From the NCBI GenBank assembly GCA_026874595.1, contig CM049309.1, forward strand, positions 19,161,576 through 19,225,575: a DNA stretch of 64,000 nucleotides, written 5' to 3'. Each line of letters begins with the position of its first letter. Positions within the stretch are counted from its first letter, which is position 1. Made by a program: the position numbers and the translations under genes. The DNA comes from Sipunculus nudus. Lineage: Eukaryota > Annelida > Sipuncula > Golfingiida > Sipunculidae. Shown one piece after another: positions 32,061 through 44,000 of this stretch. The notes under the pieces are model-generated. The model saw nothing but the letters and a program-made list of their open reading frames with translations. It was not told where the DNA came from and ran no database searches.

Positions 32061-33929
32061 CAGACAACAACAAAAACACACTAAACACTATACATGTAAG
32101 TTTTTTTACTTCCCACAAATGTAGGAAAATGAGGTAATGTTATCGTCTCTGTTTGTCAACACAATGGCTTCAAAAGTATTCCATGAATTTCAAAAAAATG
32201 TTTGAAACATGACCCACAGACAAACACACTCATGAAAGAATTACCTATTAGATCAACATATATTGTGATTTTCAGGACTTCATGATATGAAAGTCATGAA
32301 ATTTTAGAAAATTTCAATAATAAAATTTCAGTGTGCAAGTCTCAGGACATTTTAAGGATTTTATAAAGTATGTATCAAAACCCTGGCCTCATGAAAGCCT
32401 GCCTGCACTTACACAAACCACTGAACATCAATAAACTGACTGGTCCAATGGTTGTGGAATCACAACTGGATCCATGGGCAACCAGCCCATAAACTCAATT
32501 AATTACCACCACTAAATGACCTATTCATCTGGATGAGGCACAAAGCCAACGGAATGATGATCCGAGCTGGACACCATTTTGTCTCCCGGGGGACACTGCA
32601 CGGAGCATCCAACGGCTACAGATCTAAACAAAGTGAACTACTACTTCCCTCTAATAGAGATTAATACAGTCTCAGAACGTGAGTGCAATACTGAGTGGGG
32701 GCCAATTTATGATATTCAAACTTCTGAGATGCCGGCATGCATGGCTAATGAAACATTCCTAGAGATTTTTAGCTACTAACGTAGTATAAAAACATGATTC
32801 ATCGGGGTAAAATATTTGTTATTATGTGAATCTAGGCAGATTCCTGGCACCTCTTAAGATGAACTTATGGCAGCCTGGTATTGACCTCAGCATTGACAGA
32901 GATGATGCATTGTCTGGTTAATGAAGCTGGGATGCCACACTTTGCCTTCAAACCGTGGAGGGATGCAGACTGATAAATCCCGCAAGTGCAGAGACTACAA
33001 AAGCTGTGGTCGCTCATTATAGTGGGAGCAGCATACTGGCCGGGCTCCAGCAAATGAAATAAAGGCACAGGACAGACCCCAGAGGGGTAATCTAAGCTAA
33101 ATTAGCTGAGAAGCCATGTAAGCGAACAAATCATTTCTCTGCATGCAGATCAATATCAGCGATATTGACCCAGGATATGTAGGGGGGGAGAGTAGAATGC
33201 ATCGTCACCTGTTGGCTTATACATTTGCTGACTATTGTGTCACTAAATATCTTCCGTCCTGACCTAATCAAACATGACATCTCAGTGTCCCCACAACACT
33301 TTAAATAGCATCTCGGATATCTGTAAGTGCAGTATATGAACAAGCTATCAGGATGTTGTTTACGTGGAGGACTAATTCCATATCTGAGCTCTCCGTCAAT
33401 TTGTGATGTCGATATCTACAGCCCGTTGGCACCAGTGCCATGAATGTCCGATGTTTTCCCAGGGAACTGACGTGGATTGAAGCATTACTGCCTTGATCAC
33501 ACCCATTGACTTTTCTTAGAAGGTTCAACAACTGCAAGTTTACCAAAGCCTAAAGTGTGAACATTACTTAAATGTGAATACAGGGCTTTTTGGCCCATCT
33601 GCCCCCCCCCCCCCCCAACCTTCTGGTGGGCTAGATTCCACTCAATCACGGCTGCTGAATCTGCTCAGAGCATCAATCATGAACAAAGTCTCGAGAAAAT
33701 ATCAATCATGTTTTCCCATAAATGAAACTTGAGTGGCCCATGCACTGCATGCAAGCCCTCTGCCATTAGCCACATTATTACAGCTACTGTTTATAGAAAC
33801 TATGCAGAAAATGTTTACCGCAGAAGGGCTAACTTCAATACTGGTGAGCAAGTTAATTGATTATATCAATGACTGGTTATTTTCTATTATAGCTGATTAA
33901 ACTATTTGCACTTATGCATCATAGATCTC
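32061..33929. other. Mostly non-repetitive block; C-run at 33602-33616
   Basis: The part 32400-33560 is less AT-rich than its surroundings and shows no repeats. Several short frames exist but none has recognisable domains. It could be regulatory or a gene fragment that I cannot identify. A C homopolymer of about 15 lies at 33602. Confidence 0.35.
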
Positions 33930-34185
33930 AAAGGACTATAGTATGCACATACATAGAAATCATGTTACCTAGAAAACAAAGAGCTCTGTAAATGGTGCAT
34001 AATATGCCCATAGCATATCTTGTGACCTCTAATCTCATTAAATATGTGTGAATTTTGCTGAGAATGTAATACAGGTAAGAAAATGTATTGGTTTCAAGAA
34101 AATCCTTAAGATTTTTGGTAAGTCTCAGGTAATTTATTGGTAAGTAGTTATGGTAAGTTTCGTGCAAATCCATCAAAGTCCGTGC
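33930..34185. repeat. Repeat family D, solo fragment
   Basis: Shares GCTCTGTAAATGGTGCATAA, TTGTGACCTCTAATCTCATT and AATATGTGTGAATTTTGCTG blocks, and a TAAGTTTCGTGCAAATCCAT segment, with the D copy at 38860-39373 and 41280-41585. Old and partial. Confidence 0.6.
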
Positions 34186-34429
34186 AGTAAGTTATTGTGG
34201 CCACACTATAAGGCTGTATCCACACTTGGTTTGCATCTAAACCAGATTATACTAGCCTGTTTAATTTAGTCTCAAAGTAGTCCACTTTACGTACACATTG
34301 TAGTACGTTTACGAAAACCTAAACCTTATTTATTCAACACACATAGAGTTCTTTGTCCCACATGGTTTGCAATCTGATTCAGACCTTCCACGGAGCAGTC
34401 ACCTGGTGCAATGCATGCTTGGGCAGCCA

Positions 34430-34545
34430 GTTTGCCTGTACCCACTAGAAACCGGTTTACTGTAAACTGGACTAAAAAAAAAACTGGACTACTGTAGTCT
34501 GCCTTTCAAGCAGACTACAGTAAACCAAATTGTTGCAGATTAGTG
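34430..34545. repeat. Inverted repeat / hairpin
   Basis: TACTGTAGTCTGC and GCAGACTACAGTA are perfect 13-bp inverted copies separated by about 7 bp (34490-34525). The outer GGTTTACTGTAAACTGGACT at about 34450 is a further partly palindromic copy of the same motif. It is possibly the end of a small DNA element. Confidence 0.6.
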
Positions 34546-35083
34546 GCCTACTGCTGACAGAGTGAACTGATTCATGCTATTCGCTAGTACTGATACAACC
34601 TAAAAGTTAACAGACCAAAAGCATGACAGACGGACCGTGGGAATATGATAATACTTTCTGTATAATAATAAAAATATTCTAATTCTGTCAGAGATATAAG
34701 ATAGACCACAGCTTTTAAACTTAATATATGCAACAACAGCTGTCAAAACCCTGGCTGTTCCCTAACCTGTCAGATTGAATCTACTCGGTCAATATATCAG
34801 GTATAATTCTATGTACAGCAGATTTCATGGTTATAATCTAAAAGATATAAAAAATAATTGATTATAATAATCAACCATCAGTCATTCTTTTTCTTGTAAT
34901 CATGGAACATGATTTACATCCAATTCCTACCATTCCTTTAAAGGTGAGACCTGCAAAACCAATGTTTAGGTCCAGAACATCACTTCTGATGGGAATTATT
35001 CAATATTCCAACCATTAACATACAGCAATATTGTGGATATAGCAACATAATTCTTCTAATTTGTGATTGTTTTAGTCTATATA
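34546..35083. other. Spacer, no feature seen
   Basis: AT-rich, with no gene recognised. Confidence 0.45.
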
Positions 35084-35257
35084 ACAAGGCCTACAGGCCT
35101 AATGCAAACCTGTGCAAAGTTTGGGAGTATGAATGGAGGTTTATTTTTAAAATTTAATATTGATCCTTTTAAGTCCTGCATATCTACCTTAGTCACTATG
35201 ATTTCAGCAAAATGGATATTTCGGACCTGCAAGTTTCAGACTAGGACATTTTAAATC

Positions 35258-37141
35258 TAGAATATGGGTAGTCGACAAGCGACTATGTGTATCCGCAGAA
35301 ATCAGAGTGGGACAGGTGAAGTGAGGCATGGATTAAGTGGCAAGGGGAATAGAGTGCGGTGTGTTGCAGCATAAAAATGAATGTAGGTGGTGCCACCTGT
35401 CATGAAATCGAGAAAATTGTCCAGGATGTATAAACCTGCAAAATTTCAGGTGGATAAGTCAAACCACTGCTGAGATATGAGTGATTTTATCCCGAGGCAG
35501 ATGAACAGATGGACGCTGTGCATAAGTGGTTGCAAGTGGCGCCACCAGTTTTGCTTATGATGAAGAGCTATGTGAGATATATACACATGCCAAATTTTGG
35601 CCCAATCGGTCAAACAGTTTCCCGAGATATGAGCTTGGATGTCTGCAGAGTAAACGTAAATGTAGGTGGCGCCATCTGTCATAAAATCGAGAAACCTGTC
35701 CAGGATGTATTAACCTGCAAAATTTCAGGTGGATAAGTCAAACCACTGCTGAGATATGAGTGATATTATCCCAATGCAGATGAATAGATCGATGCTGTGC
35801 ATAAATTGTTTCAGGTGGCGCCACCAGTTTTGCCTATGACAAAGAGCTATGTGAGATCTATACACATGCCAAATTTTGGCCCAATTGGTCAAACGGTTTC
35901 TGAGATATGAGCTTGGATGTCTGCAGAGTAAACGTGAATGTAGGTGGGGCCACCTGTCATAAAATCAAGAAAGCTATCCAGGATGCATAAACCTGCAAAA
36001 TTTCAGGTGGAAAAGTCAAACCACTGCCAAGATATGAGTAATATTATCCTAAAGCAGATAAACAGATGCACCCTGTGCATAAGTGGTTGCAGGTGACACC
36101 ACCAGTTTTGCCTAAGATGAAGAGCTATGTGAGATCTATACACATGCCAAATTTTGGCCCAATCAGTCAAAGGTTCCTGAGATATGAGCTTGGACGTCTG
36201 CAGAGTAAACGTAAATGTAGGTGGCGCCACCTGTCATAAAATCGAGAAACCTGTCCAGGATGTATAAACCTGCAAAATTTCAGGTGGAAAAGTCAAACCA
36301 CTGCCGAGATATGAGTAATAGTATCCCAAAGCAGATAAACAGATGCACGCTGTGCAAAAATGGTTGCAGGTGGCGCCACAACTTTTGCCTATGATGAAGA
36401 GCTATATGAGATCTATACACATGCCAAATTTTGGCCCAATTGGTCAAACGGTTCCCGAGATTTGAGCTTGGATGTCTGCAGAGTAAACATGAATGTAGGT
36501 GGCGCCACCTGTCATAAAATCGAGAAACCTGTCCAGGATGTATAAACCTGCAAAATTTCAGGTGGATAAGTCAAACCACTGCTGAGATATGAGTGATTTT
36601 ATCCCGATGCAGATGAATAGATGGACCCTGTGCATAAGTGGTTGCAGGTGACACCACCAGTTTTGCCTATGATGAAGAGCTATGTGAGATCTATACACAT
36701 GCCAAATTTTGGCCCAATAGGTCAAACGGTTCCCGAGATATAAGCTTGGATGTCTGCAGAGTAAACGTAAATGTAGGTGGTGCCACCTGTCATAAAATCG
36801 AGAAACCTGTCCAGGATGTATAAACCTGCAAAATTTCAGGTGGATAAGTCAAACCACTGCTGAGATATGATTGATATTATCCCAAGGCAGATGAACAGAT
36901 GGACGCTGTGCAAAAATGGTTGCAGGCAGCGCCACCATTTTTAGTTTATGTTATAAAGCTATCAAAGGGCTACATTTGTGCAAAATTTTTGGCCTGATCA
37001 GTCAAACAGTTCCCGAGATATGCGGGTTTATGTGTGGAAACAGACGCACAAATGGACGCTGGGCAGCGAGGAAAGGTCAGAGGTCAACCAAAATTGAGGG
37101 CGCAGCAGTTCACATGTGACCTGATGATAAACCCGGTTCGC
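35258..37141. mobile_element. Tandem-repeat element A2 (3'-truncated)
   Basis: Starts CTAGAATATGGGTAGTCG like A1, with the hairpin GTAGTCG/CGACTAT at 35268-35286 and TGTATCCGC just inside. About six dimeric ~278-bp units follow, alternating CCACCAGTTTTG and CCACCTGTCATAAAATC halves. Its 3' unique segment matches A1 (AGACGCACAAA-GGACGC, GCAGCAGTTCACATGTGACC) but stops near 37141, before the inverted repeat seen in A1. So it is truncated or rearranged at the right end. Confidence 0.75.
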
Positions 37142-37220
37142 TTAAAATGCAAACCAAGTTTTTTCAAACAGTTGAAAGATATAGTTCCAATAATCTGGGA
37201 ATTCGGCATCTTAACATTGT

Positions 37221-37271
37221 GTCTAGACGTCTAGACGCTATGTCTAGACATCTAGACACATTGTCTAGACC
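37221..37271. repeat. Cluster of TCTAGA palindromes
   Basis: Five TCTAGA sites within about 50 bp, spaced by short GACG/GACA/GCTATG linkers, followed by a C-run of about 11. The array can fold in several ways. Confidence 0.85.
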
Positions 37272-38069
37272 CCCCCCCCCAGCCAGGTCAGTTGCCATGG
37301 TGATGTCTGGACCCCACCTGTTTGTACTGAGTGACCTCTTGACTTGGGTGCTGAAACTCAGCATGTTGTCAAATCTATTTTCAAATACAGAAAGCCTTTT
37401 TCAATTGGCTACAATGCTTTTTTAAAACTGTATTTACCCAATCTATTGTTATAAAACTGGCAGAACCCTACCATAGAATAATTCTTGTAAAGTTTAAACC
37501 AATCAGCTTAACAGTTTCATCATCAATCAGTGTATAAGCTAGAAGGGTTTAAAATTACATTTTTGCTTGTAAAAAAAAACATCAATATAGGTGGCGCCAC
37601 CAATACCTCAAAATCAGATATGACATATGTTACAAACATTGGTATAAAATTTGGTGATTATAGCTCTAGCCGTTTCTGAGATTTTAATTTTAGTGTGCTT
37701 TCTTGGACATATGACTAAGTTCAACCTCCTGTAACTCGGCCAAAAATCTCCAAACTGGAACCATTCGAACAAACTTGAGAAAAACTGTTCCAGGGATCAT
37801 TTCTGTGAAATATTGGAAAATTTGGCTGGACAGTTTCGGAGAAGAAGATTTTTAAAGCTTTTTTAGCTTTTTCCCTATAAAATCTAAGAAAATGCAGTTA
37901 GAAAAAAAATAAACAAAATCTGATAGAGTTTTTCAGATGACTGATTATTTGTAAAAAATTTGGTGATGCTAGCTCCTGTCATTTTTGATATAGCTATGGT
38001 TAACATACAGATGACGCACGATGCACGACAAGGCCGCACCATCGCATAAGCTCACAGGTTCGCTAAAAA

Positions 38070-38859
38070 CAATTTTCCTTCAGGCTGCATTTTTGGTTTA
38101 TTACAACTTCCCATATATTTTTATTATTAGCAAAGTCCCCTTCATGCATTAGGACAAATCAGTTCAAACACAGGTTTATTTTCCAAATCTGAGATTTACT
38201 GGACACGCTTCTTAACAAATCAACCAATAAGATCTCAATATTTATGATACAGGTTATTTTCCAAAGCTGTATATAACTGCAGATATTGGTAATTGTAAAT
38301 AAACTGCTAAGATTACAATTTTTAACACAACAGGTTTATTCTAAAAATCCAACAATTGTATATCCTTTAAAAGTAATGCATACTTTGTGATTTTGTTCTT
38401 TCACCACAGATTTAATTTCTGACTAAATTAGTTAGGAGCACAGAGTGAAAGGGTAATACGTAATGACTCCTGGCTAATTCTACTTAATCAGGAAGGAGAC
38501 CAGCCAAAATCCTTCTCCAACGTGGCAGGCCAGACAATTTGTCTGAGGGTCAGGCCCCAACAGCAGGCACTGTCTGACGGAGTTTACTGATATTGTGTGA
38601 CAGGATTGTCAAAGTGGGGGATAACTTATTGGAGCATGTCATGTGGTGATTTAATGATCAGCGTTCCCCTAGAGTCACTCTCGCAGCCTAAATTACTTTC
38701 CCCTGAGGTGTCACCAGATATTTTAGTTTCCATCGGATGAGGTAAGATGTCCATGCCAAGGTTATGTGGTGTGAGGCTAAATTTAACCACACTTGATACA
38801 GTTACTCGTGTACAATTCTGCACATAGCTGTCTTCATTTTCAGCATTATGACAAAAATA
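38070..38859. other. Spacer, mostly non-repetitive
   Basis: No gene recognised. The segment 38440-38720 is less AT-rich and unique in the window. Confidence 0.4.
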
Positions 38860-39373
38860 TTGCAATGAACAAAAAGAGCACTGCAAATGGTGCATAACAC
38901 GCCATACGTTGCATATTTTGTGACCTCTGACCTCATTAAATATGCATGGTTTATGCTGGAAACAGGACTGAGGTGAGATATTATACTGATTAATATTTCT
39001 ATTGAGTTTTATCAAAATCCATTATATTCCTTGTGGGTTATCACAGCAACACCACGAATTGGCCTGTACAAAGCAGCCTAGTGACCTCTGACCTCATTAA
39101 ATATATGTGTGAATTTTGCTGAAAATTTTATTGAAGAGAGAAAATCTATTGGTATAAACATCTAATTATAGTTTCTGAAAAGCCACAGGTGCTTCCAAAG
39201 TGCGGTGACCTCTGACCTTAAATATATGTGGATTTTGCTGGAATCAAACTTAAGTGAGATATTTCCTTGTTAACATTTCTGTTGAGTTTTATCACAAGCC
39301 ATCATATTCCTCAAAAGTTATTGCCGTGACATCACAAAGAAGCCTAGTGACCTCTGAGGCTCTGACCTTATTA

Positions 39374-41279
39374 ACAAGGGACCTATGGGTCACTGTGCTC
39401 AGCTGACGTTAACCTTGTAGGTAAAAATCTAAAATAATATCAACTGGAGATAAAGTGTAAGAGGAAGAGGTAATAAAGGCCATGGTTGGTTTATATGATT
39501 GGTTTGTATTGATGAGCAAGAAATTGTTGCAAATAATATTTTGTGACCTGACCATGTGTTTCATAATGTTGAAACTGAAGCATGTGAGCAGTTTGTGAAC
39601 AAATGATCTGTACAATTACCATGATCATTAGTTGGCTTTTCGATTAACTGTTGACATTTCAGTAGTTTACACATTTGTTCAATCAAATCTTTTTTTTGTA
39701 TAATATAAATTATTAAATATGTTTTTTTTTATGAAATGTATACAGTTGAAATATAACTAATTAACAACATAAAACATGGCAAACAAAGCCTGATCTCAAA
39801 TTCTGCTGATGCATGAAAATAATGAACAAATGTTTGTAACAAATCCTCATTTTTTTATCACATCAATTTTTTTTTAATTTAAGTTTATATTTCTATACAT
39901 TTTCAATATAACATATATATCTGAATATAAAAGTTGATTCATAATTCTCAATTGCATCATCATAAATCTCAATCTTGTCAGATAACACCACATCATGCAT
40001 ACAAATGTTTATTTATTTTTTACCACAAAAATATATCTTTTAAATCTGCAAAACAATAAATGTCTAAAAAAATACTTGATTTAGATTTCACAATTTTGAA
40101 TTGTGTCTTTATTTATCCATAATGTGCTTCATATTTTATCATATTTTAAGCATACTGATGGGTTCCATTATGATTGGTAAAATCATTTAAAAGAAAAATG
40201 ATTTCTTTAAAAATGCTACATTACACAACATTGCATCTTCTGGATTACACCTTGAATTACTTTTTTAAGGAAAGTTTTTGCATATCAGAGTGGAAACAGC
40301 ATTACAATTAAGGAGATACAGTGAAAACAATAACAATACTGCATAACACTTGGTGGGTTGGGTTTGCGGGGGGGGGGGGGGGGGGGGGGGGGGGACTGGG
40401 GTGGTGATATCAGAATAACTGTACACCTGTCACAGCAGGGGATCTCCCCCAGTGACTGTAACAAATCAGAAACCCTGGCATAGCTGACTTCCAGTGACCT
40501 GGAGTGGGACCCTGCATCTGTAATCTGTAATCAAAGCAAATGACTACAATAGAGCCTCAAGAAAAAAATCAATAACTAGCCTAATTTTCAAGCTTTTACT
40601 TCCAAATTTCAGATTTAAACAAATTAAATATTTATGTTTACATGAGATGAAAATTAAATGAATGGTACTTACAGGAAAAAAACGTGCCATGGTCAAAGTT
40701 GGGCAAAATTTAAGGTACTGATTTTATTTTTATGCTAATTACTTAAAAAATTTACAAAATTCAGATCTAATTTTGGGTAAACAATTGAATCTTAATTAAA
40801 CATAGTTATATACTTGGGAAAATAGACTCTAGTTTCAAAATTTTTCATGTTAAGTGAGTAAATATTTTTCCTGATTTTTTACAAAGTCCATTATGTTTGG
40901 GCCCATAACTTAAAGAATTTATACTTAACAGACTTAATTTCTGGCATGAACATAGGAACTATATAGAAGAATATTTATGGTTAATATGAGGAAAAACAGA
41001 TGAGTGGTTTTGAAATTAGGCAGTCCTGAAGTGTGAAAATAGGATTTAAATAAAAAATTGAGGTTTTTCCTTAATTTCTCAAAGGAACAGAGTCGCAAAG
41101 ACCCAGTTTTCGGCTTGGTAGGAGATCTTGGGGACATCTAACATTATGCTGAATTTCGGATTCCTAGGTCTTACGGTTTCAAAACGTGCCACATCGACGG
41201 ACGGACGGACGGACGGACGGACGACGGACAATGGACCACGACTATAGCTCAGATGACTTATAGTCAGCTGAGCTAAAAA
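39374..41279 (+). mobile_element. Element B2 (family B)
   Basis: Starts ACAAGGGACCTATGGGTCAC then GTGCTCAGCTGACG; ends in GGACGGACGG runs (about 41195-41222), GGACCACGACTATA and the hairpin AGCTCAGATGAC-TTATA-GTCAGCTGAGCT (41246-41274), then AAAAA. 1,906 bp. Collinear and highly similar to B3 (1,887 bp), with scattered substitutions and small indels. No transposase or helicase frame. It lies inside a D element. Confidence 0.8.
40368..40394 (+). repeat. 27-G homopolymer in B2
   Basis: Follows TTGGGTTTGC. The B3 equivalent is GCGGGGTTTGT then 14 G (42825-42838). Confidence 0.95.
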
Positions 41280-41554
41280 TGGGTGGATTTTGTCCATTAT
41301 CAAACTCAGTAAAGAAAAAATATTGTGGTTAATAGTTATGGAGAGTTTCGTGAAAATCCATCAAAGCCCTAAAAAGTTATCCAGGTGACACTAAAATTTA
41401 ACGGACGGACGGTGGGTGATAAATATGGGTGGATTTTGCCCATTATCAAACTCAGGCAAGAAAAAGTATATTGGTAGTTGTGGAGAGTTTCATGAAAATC
41501 CATCAAAGCCCTAGAAAGTTACCCAGGTGACGGACGTACGGTGGGTATACCATA

Positions 41555-41580
41555 ATACGTCCCAACATTGACGGGCGTAT
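41555..41580 (+). repeat. Terminal hairpin of family D
   Basis: ATACGTCCC and GGGCGTAT pair with one bulged T across an AACATTGAC loop; A-rich sequence follows immediately. It is analogous in position to the 3' hairpin of family B. Confidence 0.6.
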
Positions 41581-41816
41581 AAAAATTGAACTAAAATGAA
41601 CAAAAGCTTATTAGAACAAGAACAGGAAAGTGCCAGACAGAACACCAATCATTCATATGATCTGCACTATATATTACATAAATAACTTTTTTTCAGCTTA
41701 TTTATGGCAGGGCCATAATCTCAAATCAACAAGGCTGTTGAGATATCATTTATTGCAAATGAGAAATTTGGGTGTCAAACAAATGACAACAATTTTGATA
41801 CCTTGCCAAAGAAAAA

Positions 41817-43703
41817 ACAAGGGACCTATGGGTCACTGTGCTCAGCTGACGTTAACCTTGAAGGTAAAAATCTAAAATAATATCAAATGGAGATAAAGTG
41901 TAAGAGGAAGAGGTAATAAAGGCCATGGTTGGTTTATATGATTGGTTTGTATTGATGAGCAAGAAATTGTTACAAAAAATATTTTGTGACCTGACCATGT
42001 GTTTCCTACTGTTGAAACTAAAGCATGTGAGCAGTTTGTGAACAAATGATCTGTACTATTACCATGATCATTAGTTGGTTTTTCGATTAACTGTTGACAT
42101 TTCAGTAGTTTACACATTTGCTCAATTGAATCTATTTTTTTGTATAATATATATTATTAAATATATGTATTTTTTTATGAAATGTATACAGCTGAAATAT
42201 AGCTAATTAACAACATAAAACAGGGCAAACAAAGCCTGAACTCAAATTCTGCTGAGGCAGGAAAATAATGAACAAATGTTTGTATTAAATCCTGATTTTT
42301 TTATCACATCTATTATTTTCTAATTTAAGTTTATATTTCTATACATTTCCAATTTAACATATATATCTGAATATAAAAGTTGATTCATAATTCTCAATTG
42401 CATCATCATAAATCTCAATCTTGTCAGATAACACCACATCATGCATACAAATGTTTATTTATTTTTTACCACAAAAATATATCTTTTAAATCTGCAAAAC
42501 AATAAATATCTAAAAATAATACTTGATTTAGATTTCACAATTTTTAATTGTGTCTTTATTTATCCATAATGTGCTTCATATTTTATAATAATTTAAGCAT
42601 ACTGATGGGTTTAATTATATTTGTTAAAATCCTTTAAAAGAAAATTGATTTCTTTAAAAATGCTACATTACACAACATTGCATCTTCTGGATTACACCTT
42701 GAATTATTTTTTCAAGGAAAGTTTTTGCATATCGGAGTGGAAACAGCATTACAATTAAGGAGATACAGTGAAAACAATAACAATTATTGCATAACACTTG
42801 GTGGGTTGGGTTTGCGGGGTTTGTGGGGGGGGGGGGGGTGATTGGGGTGGTGATATGAGAATAACTGTACACCTGTCACAGCAGGGGATCTCCCCCAGTG
42901 ACTGTAACAAATCAGAAAACTGGCATAGCTGACTTCCAGTGACCTGGAGTGGGACCCTGCATCTGTAATCAAAGCAAGTGACTACAGAAAAAAAAATCAA
43001 TAACTAACTTAATTTTCAAGCTTTTATTTTCAAATTTCAGATTTAGACAAACTTAATATTTATGTTTACATGCTGTGAAAATTAAATAAATGGTGCTTAC
43101 AGGTAAAAAACAAGCCATGGTCAAAGTTGAGCAAAATTTAAGGTACTGATTTATTTTTTATGCCAATAACTTAAAAAATTTACAAAATTCAGATCTAATT
43201 TTGGGTTAACAATTGAATCTTAATTAAACATAGTTATATACTTGAGAAAATAGACTCTAGTTTCAAAATTTTTCATGTTAAGTGAGTTATTATTTTTCCT
43301 GATTTTTTAAAAAGTCCATTATGTTTGGGCCCATAACTTAAAGAATTTATATATTACAGACTTAATTTCTGGCATGTACATAGGAACTATATAGAGGAAT
43401 ATTTATGGTTAATATGAGGAAAAACAGATGAGTGGTTTTGATATTAGGCAGTCCTGAAGTGTGAAAATAGGATTTTAATAAAAAATTGAGGTTTTTCCTT
43501 AATTTCTCAAAGGAACGAAGTCGCAAAGACCCAGTTTTTGGCTTGGTAGGAGATCTTGGGGATATCTAACATTATGCTGAATTTTGGATTCCTAGGTCTT
43601 ACGGTTTCAAAACGTGCCACATCTACGGACGGACGGACGGACGGACGACGGACAATGGACCACGACTCTAGCTCAGATGACTTATAGTCAGCTGAGCTAA
43701 AAA
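41817..43703 (+). mobile_element. Element B3 (family B)
   Basis: Second copy of the B2-type element, in the same orientation 538 bp downstream of the end of B2. Ends: ACAAGGGACCTATGGG (start) and hairpin 43670-43698 plus AAAAA. Flanks differ from B2 on both sides (AAAAA before, CCCTGAA after), so it is a separate insertion, not part of a larger segmental duplication. A shorter GGAC run lies at about 43626-43647. Confidence 0.8.
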
Positions 43704-43904
43704 CCCTGAAAAATCTATGCAGTGAATTGATAGGACAATTAATATATTTTTTGTTTGGCCTTATGGCAAAAGAACCCTATTAAAATATCCATCTGATTCT
43801 CATTAGGGTACAGATACTTGATGAGTCCCTGTAGATGCTCTCTCTGTATATCTCATTATCAATGTAAACCCACACTGGAGCTGTATCTCTAGAGATCAAG
43901 CAGG

Positions 43905-44000
43905 CCTTTGATCAGAGGGATGGTTCAGTGGTCAGATCATAAACCCAATGAAACAGTTGCCAAGCTTCAAATCCCAACACAGGCACAGTTGTGATTACTT
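43905..44000 (+). mobile_element. tRNA-derived SINE head
   Basis: GATGGTTCAGTGGTCAGA (A-box-like) is followed about 33 bp later by GCTTCAAATCCCAACAC (B-box-like). The tRNA arms are degenerate. The body beyond 44000 is not recognisable and no tail is seen. Confidence 0.5.

Larger units (their letters stand above)
35084..38069 (+). mobile_element. Element E2, interrupted by A2
   Basis: The left end ACAAGGCCTACAGGCCTAAT then GCAAACCTGT (35084-35113) matches the left end of E1 (53133). The right part (about 37388-38069) aligns with the right part of E1: shared TGTAACTCG-CCAAAA, CTGGAACCATTC, ACAAACTTGA, TTTCTGTGAAATATTG and the end ATCGCATAAG-TCACAGGTT-GCTAAAA. Between them lies the A2 element. 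The most economical reading is one E element split by A2. No coding capacity. The left end repeats AGGCCT twice, able to form a tiny hairpin. Confidence 0.6.
38860..41585 (+). mobile_element. Repeat family D element, interrupted by B2
   Basis: The left part (38860-39373) has ~170-bp degenerate units around GTGACCTCTGACC-TTAAATAT and GGATTTTGCTG. The right part (41280-41585) holds two ~150-bp units (GGGTGGATTTTG-CCATTATC, AAATCCATCAAAGCCCTA, AGTTA-CCAGGTGAC) with GGACGGACGG or a decayed form, and ends in a bulged hairpin ATACGTCCC...GGGCGTAT (41555-41580) plus AAAAA. B2 sits between the two parts, starting exactly where the D unit breaks. No coding capacity. Confidence 0.65.

Noticed and set aside
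37105-37140. Hammerhead ribozyme in the A2 end (CTGATGA present)
   Set aside because: CTGATGA is not followed by a closed stem II and GAAA; the other CTGATGA sites (about 4645, 45073 and 46867) also lack the conserved core.
41188-41236. Telomere-like or coding meaning of the GGAC run
   Set aside because: It is a simple microsatellite placed at the same point in each B copy, part of the element.
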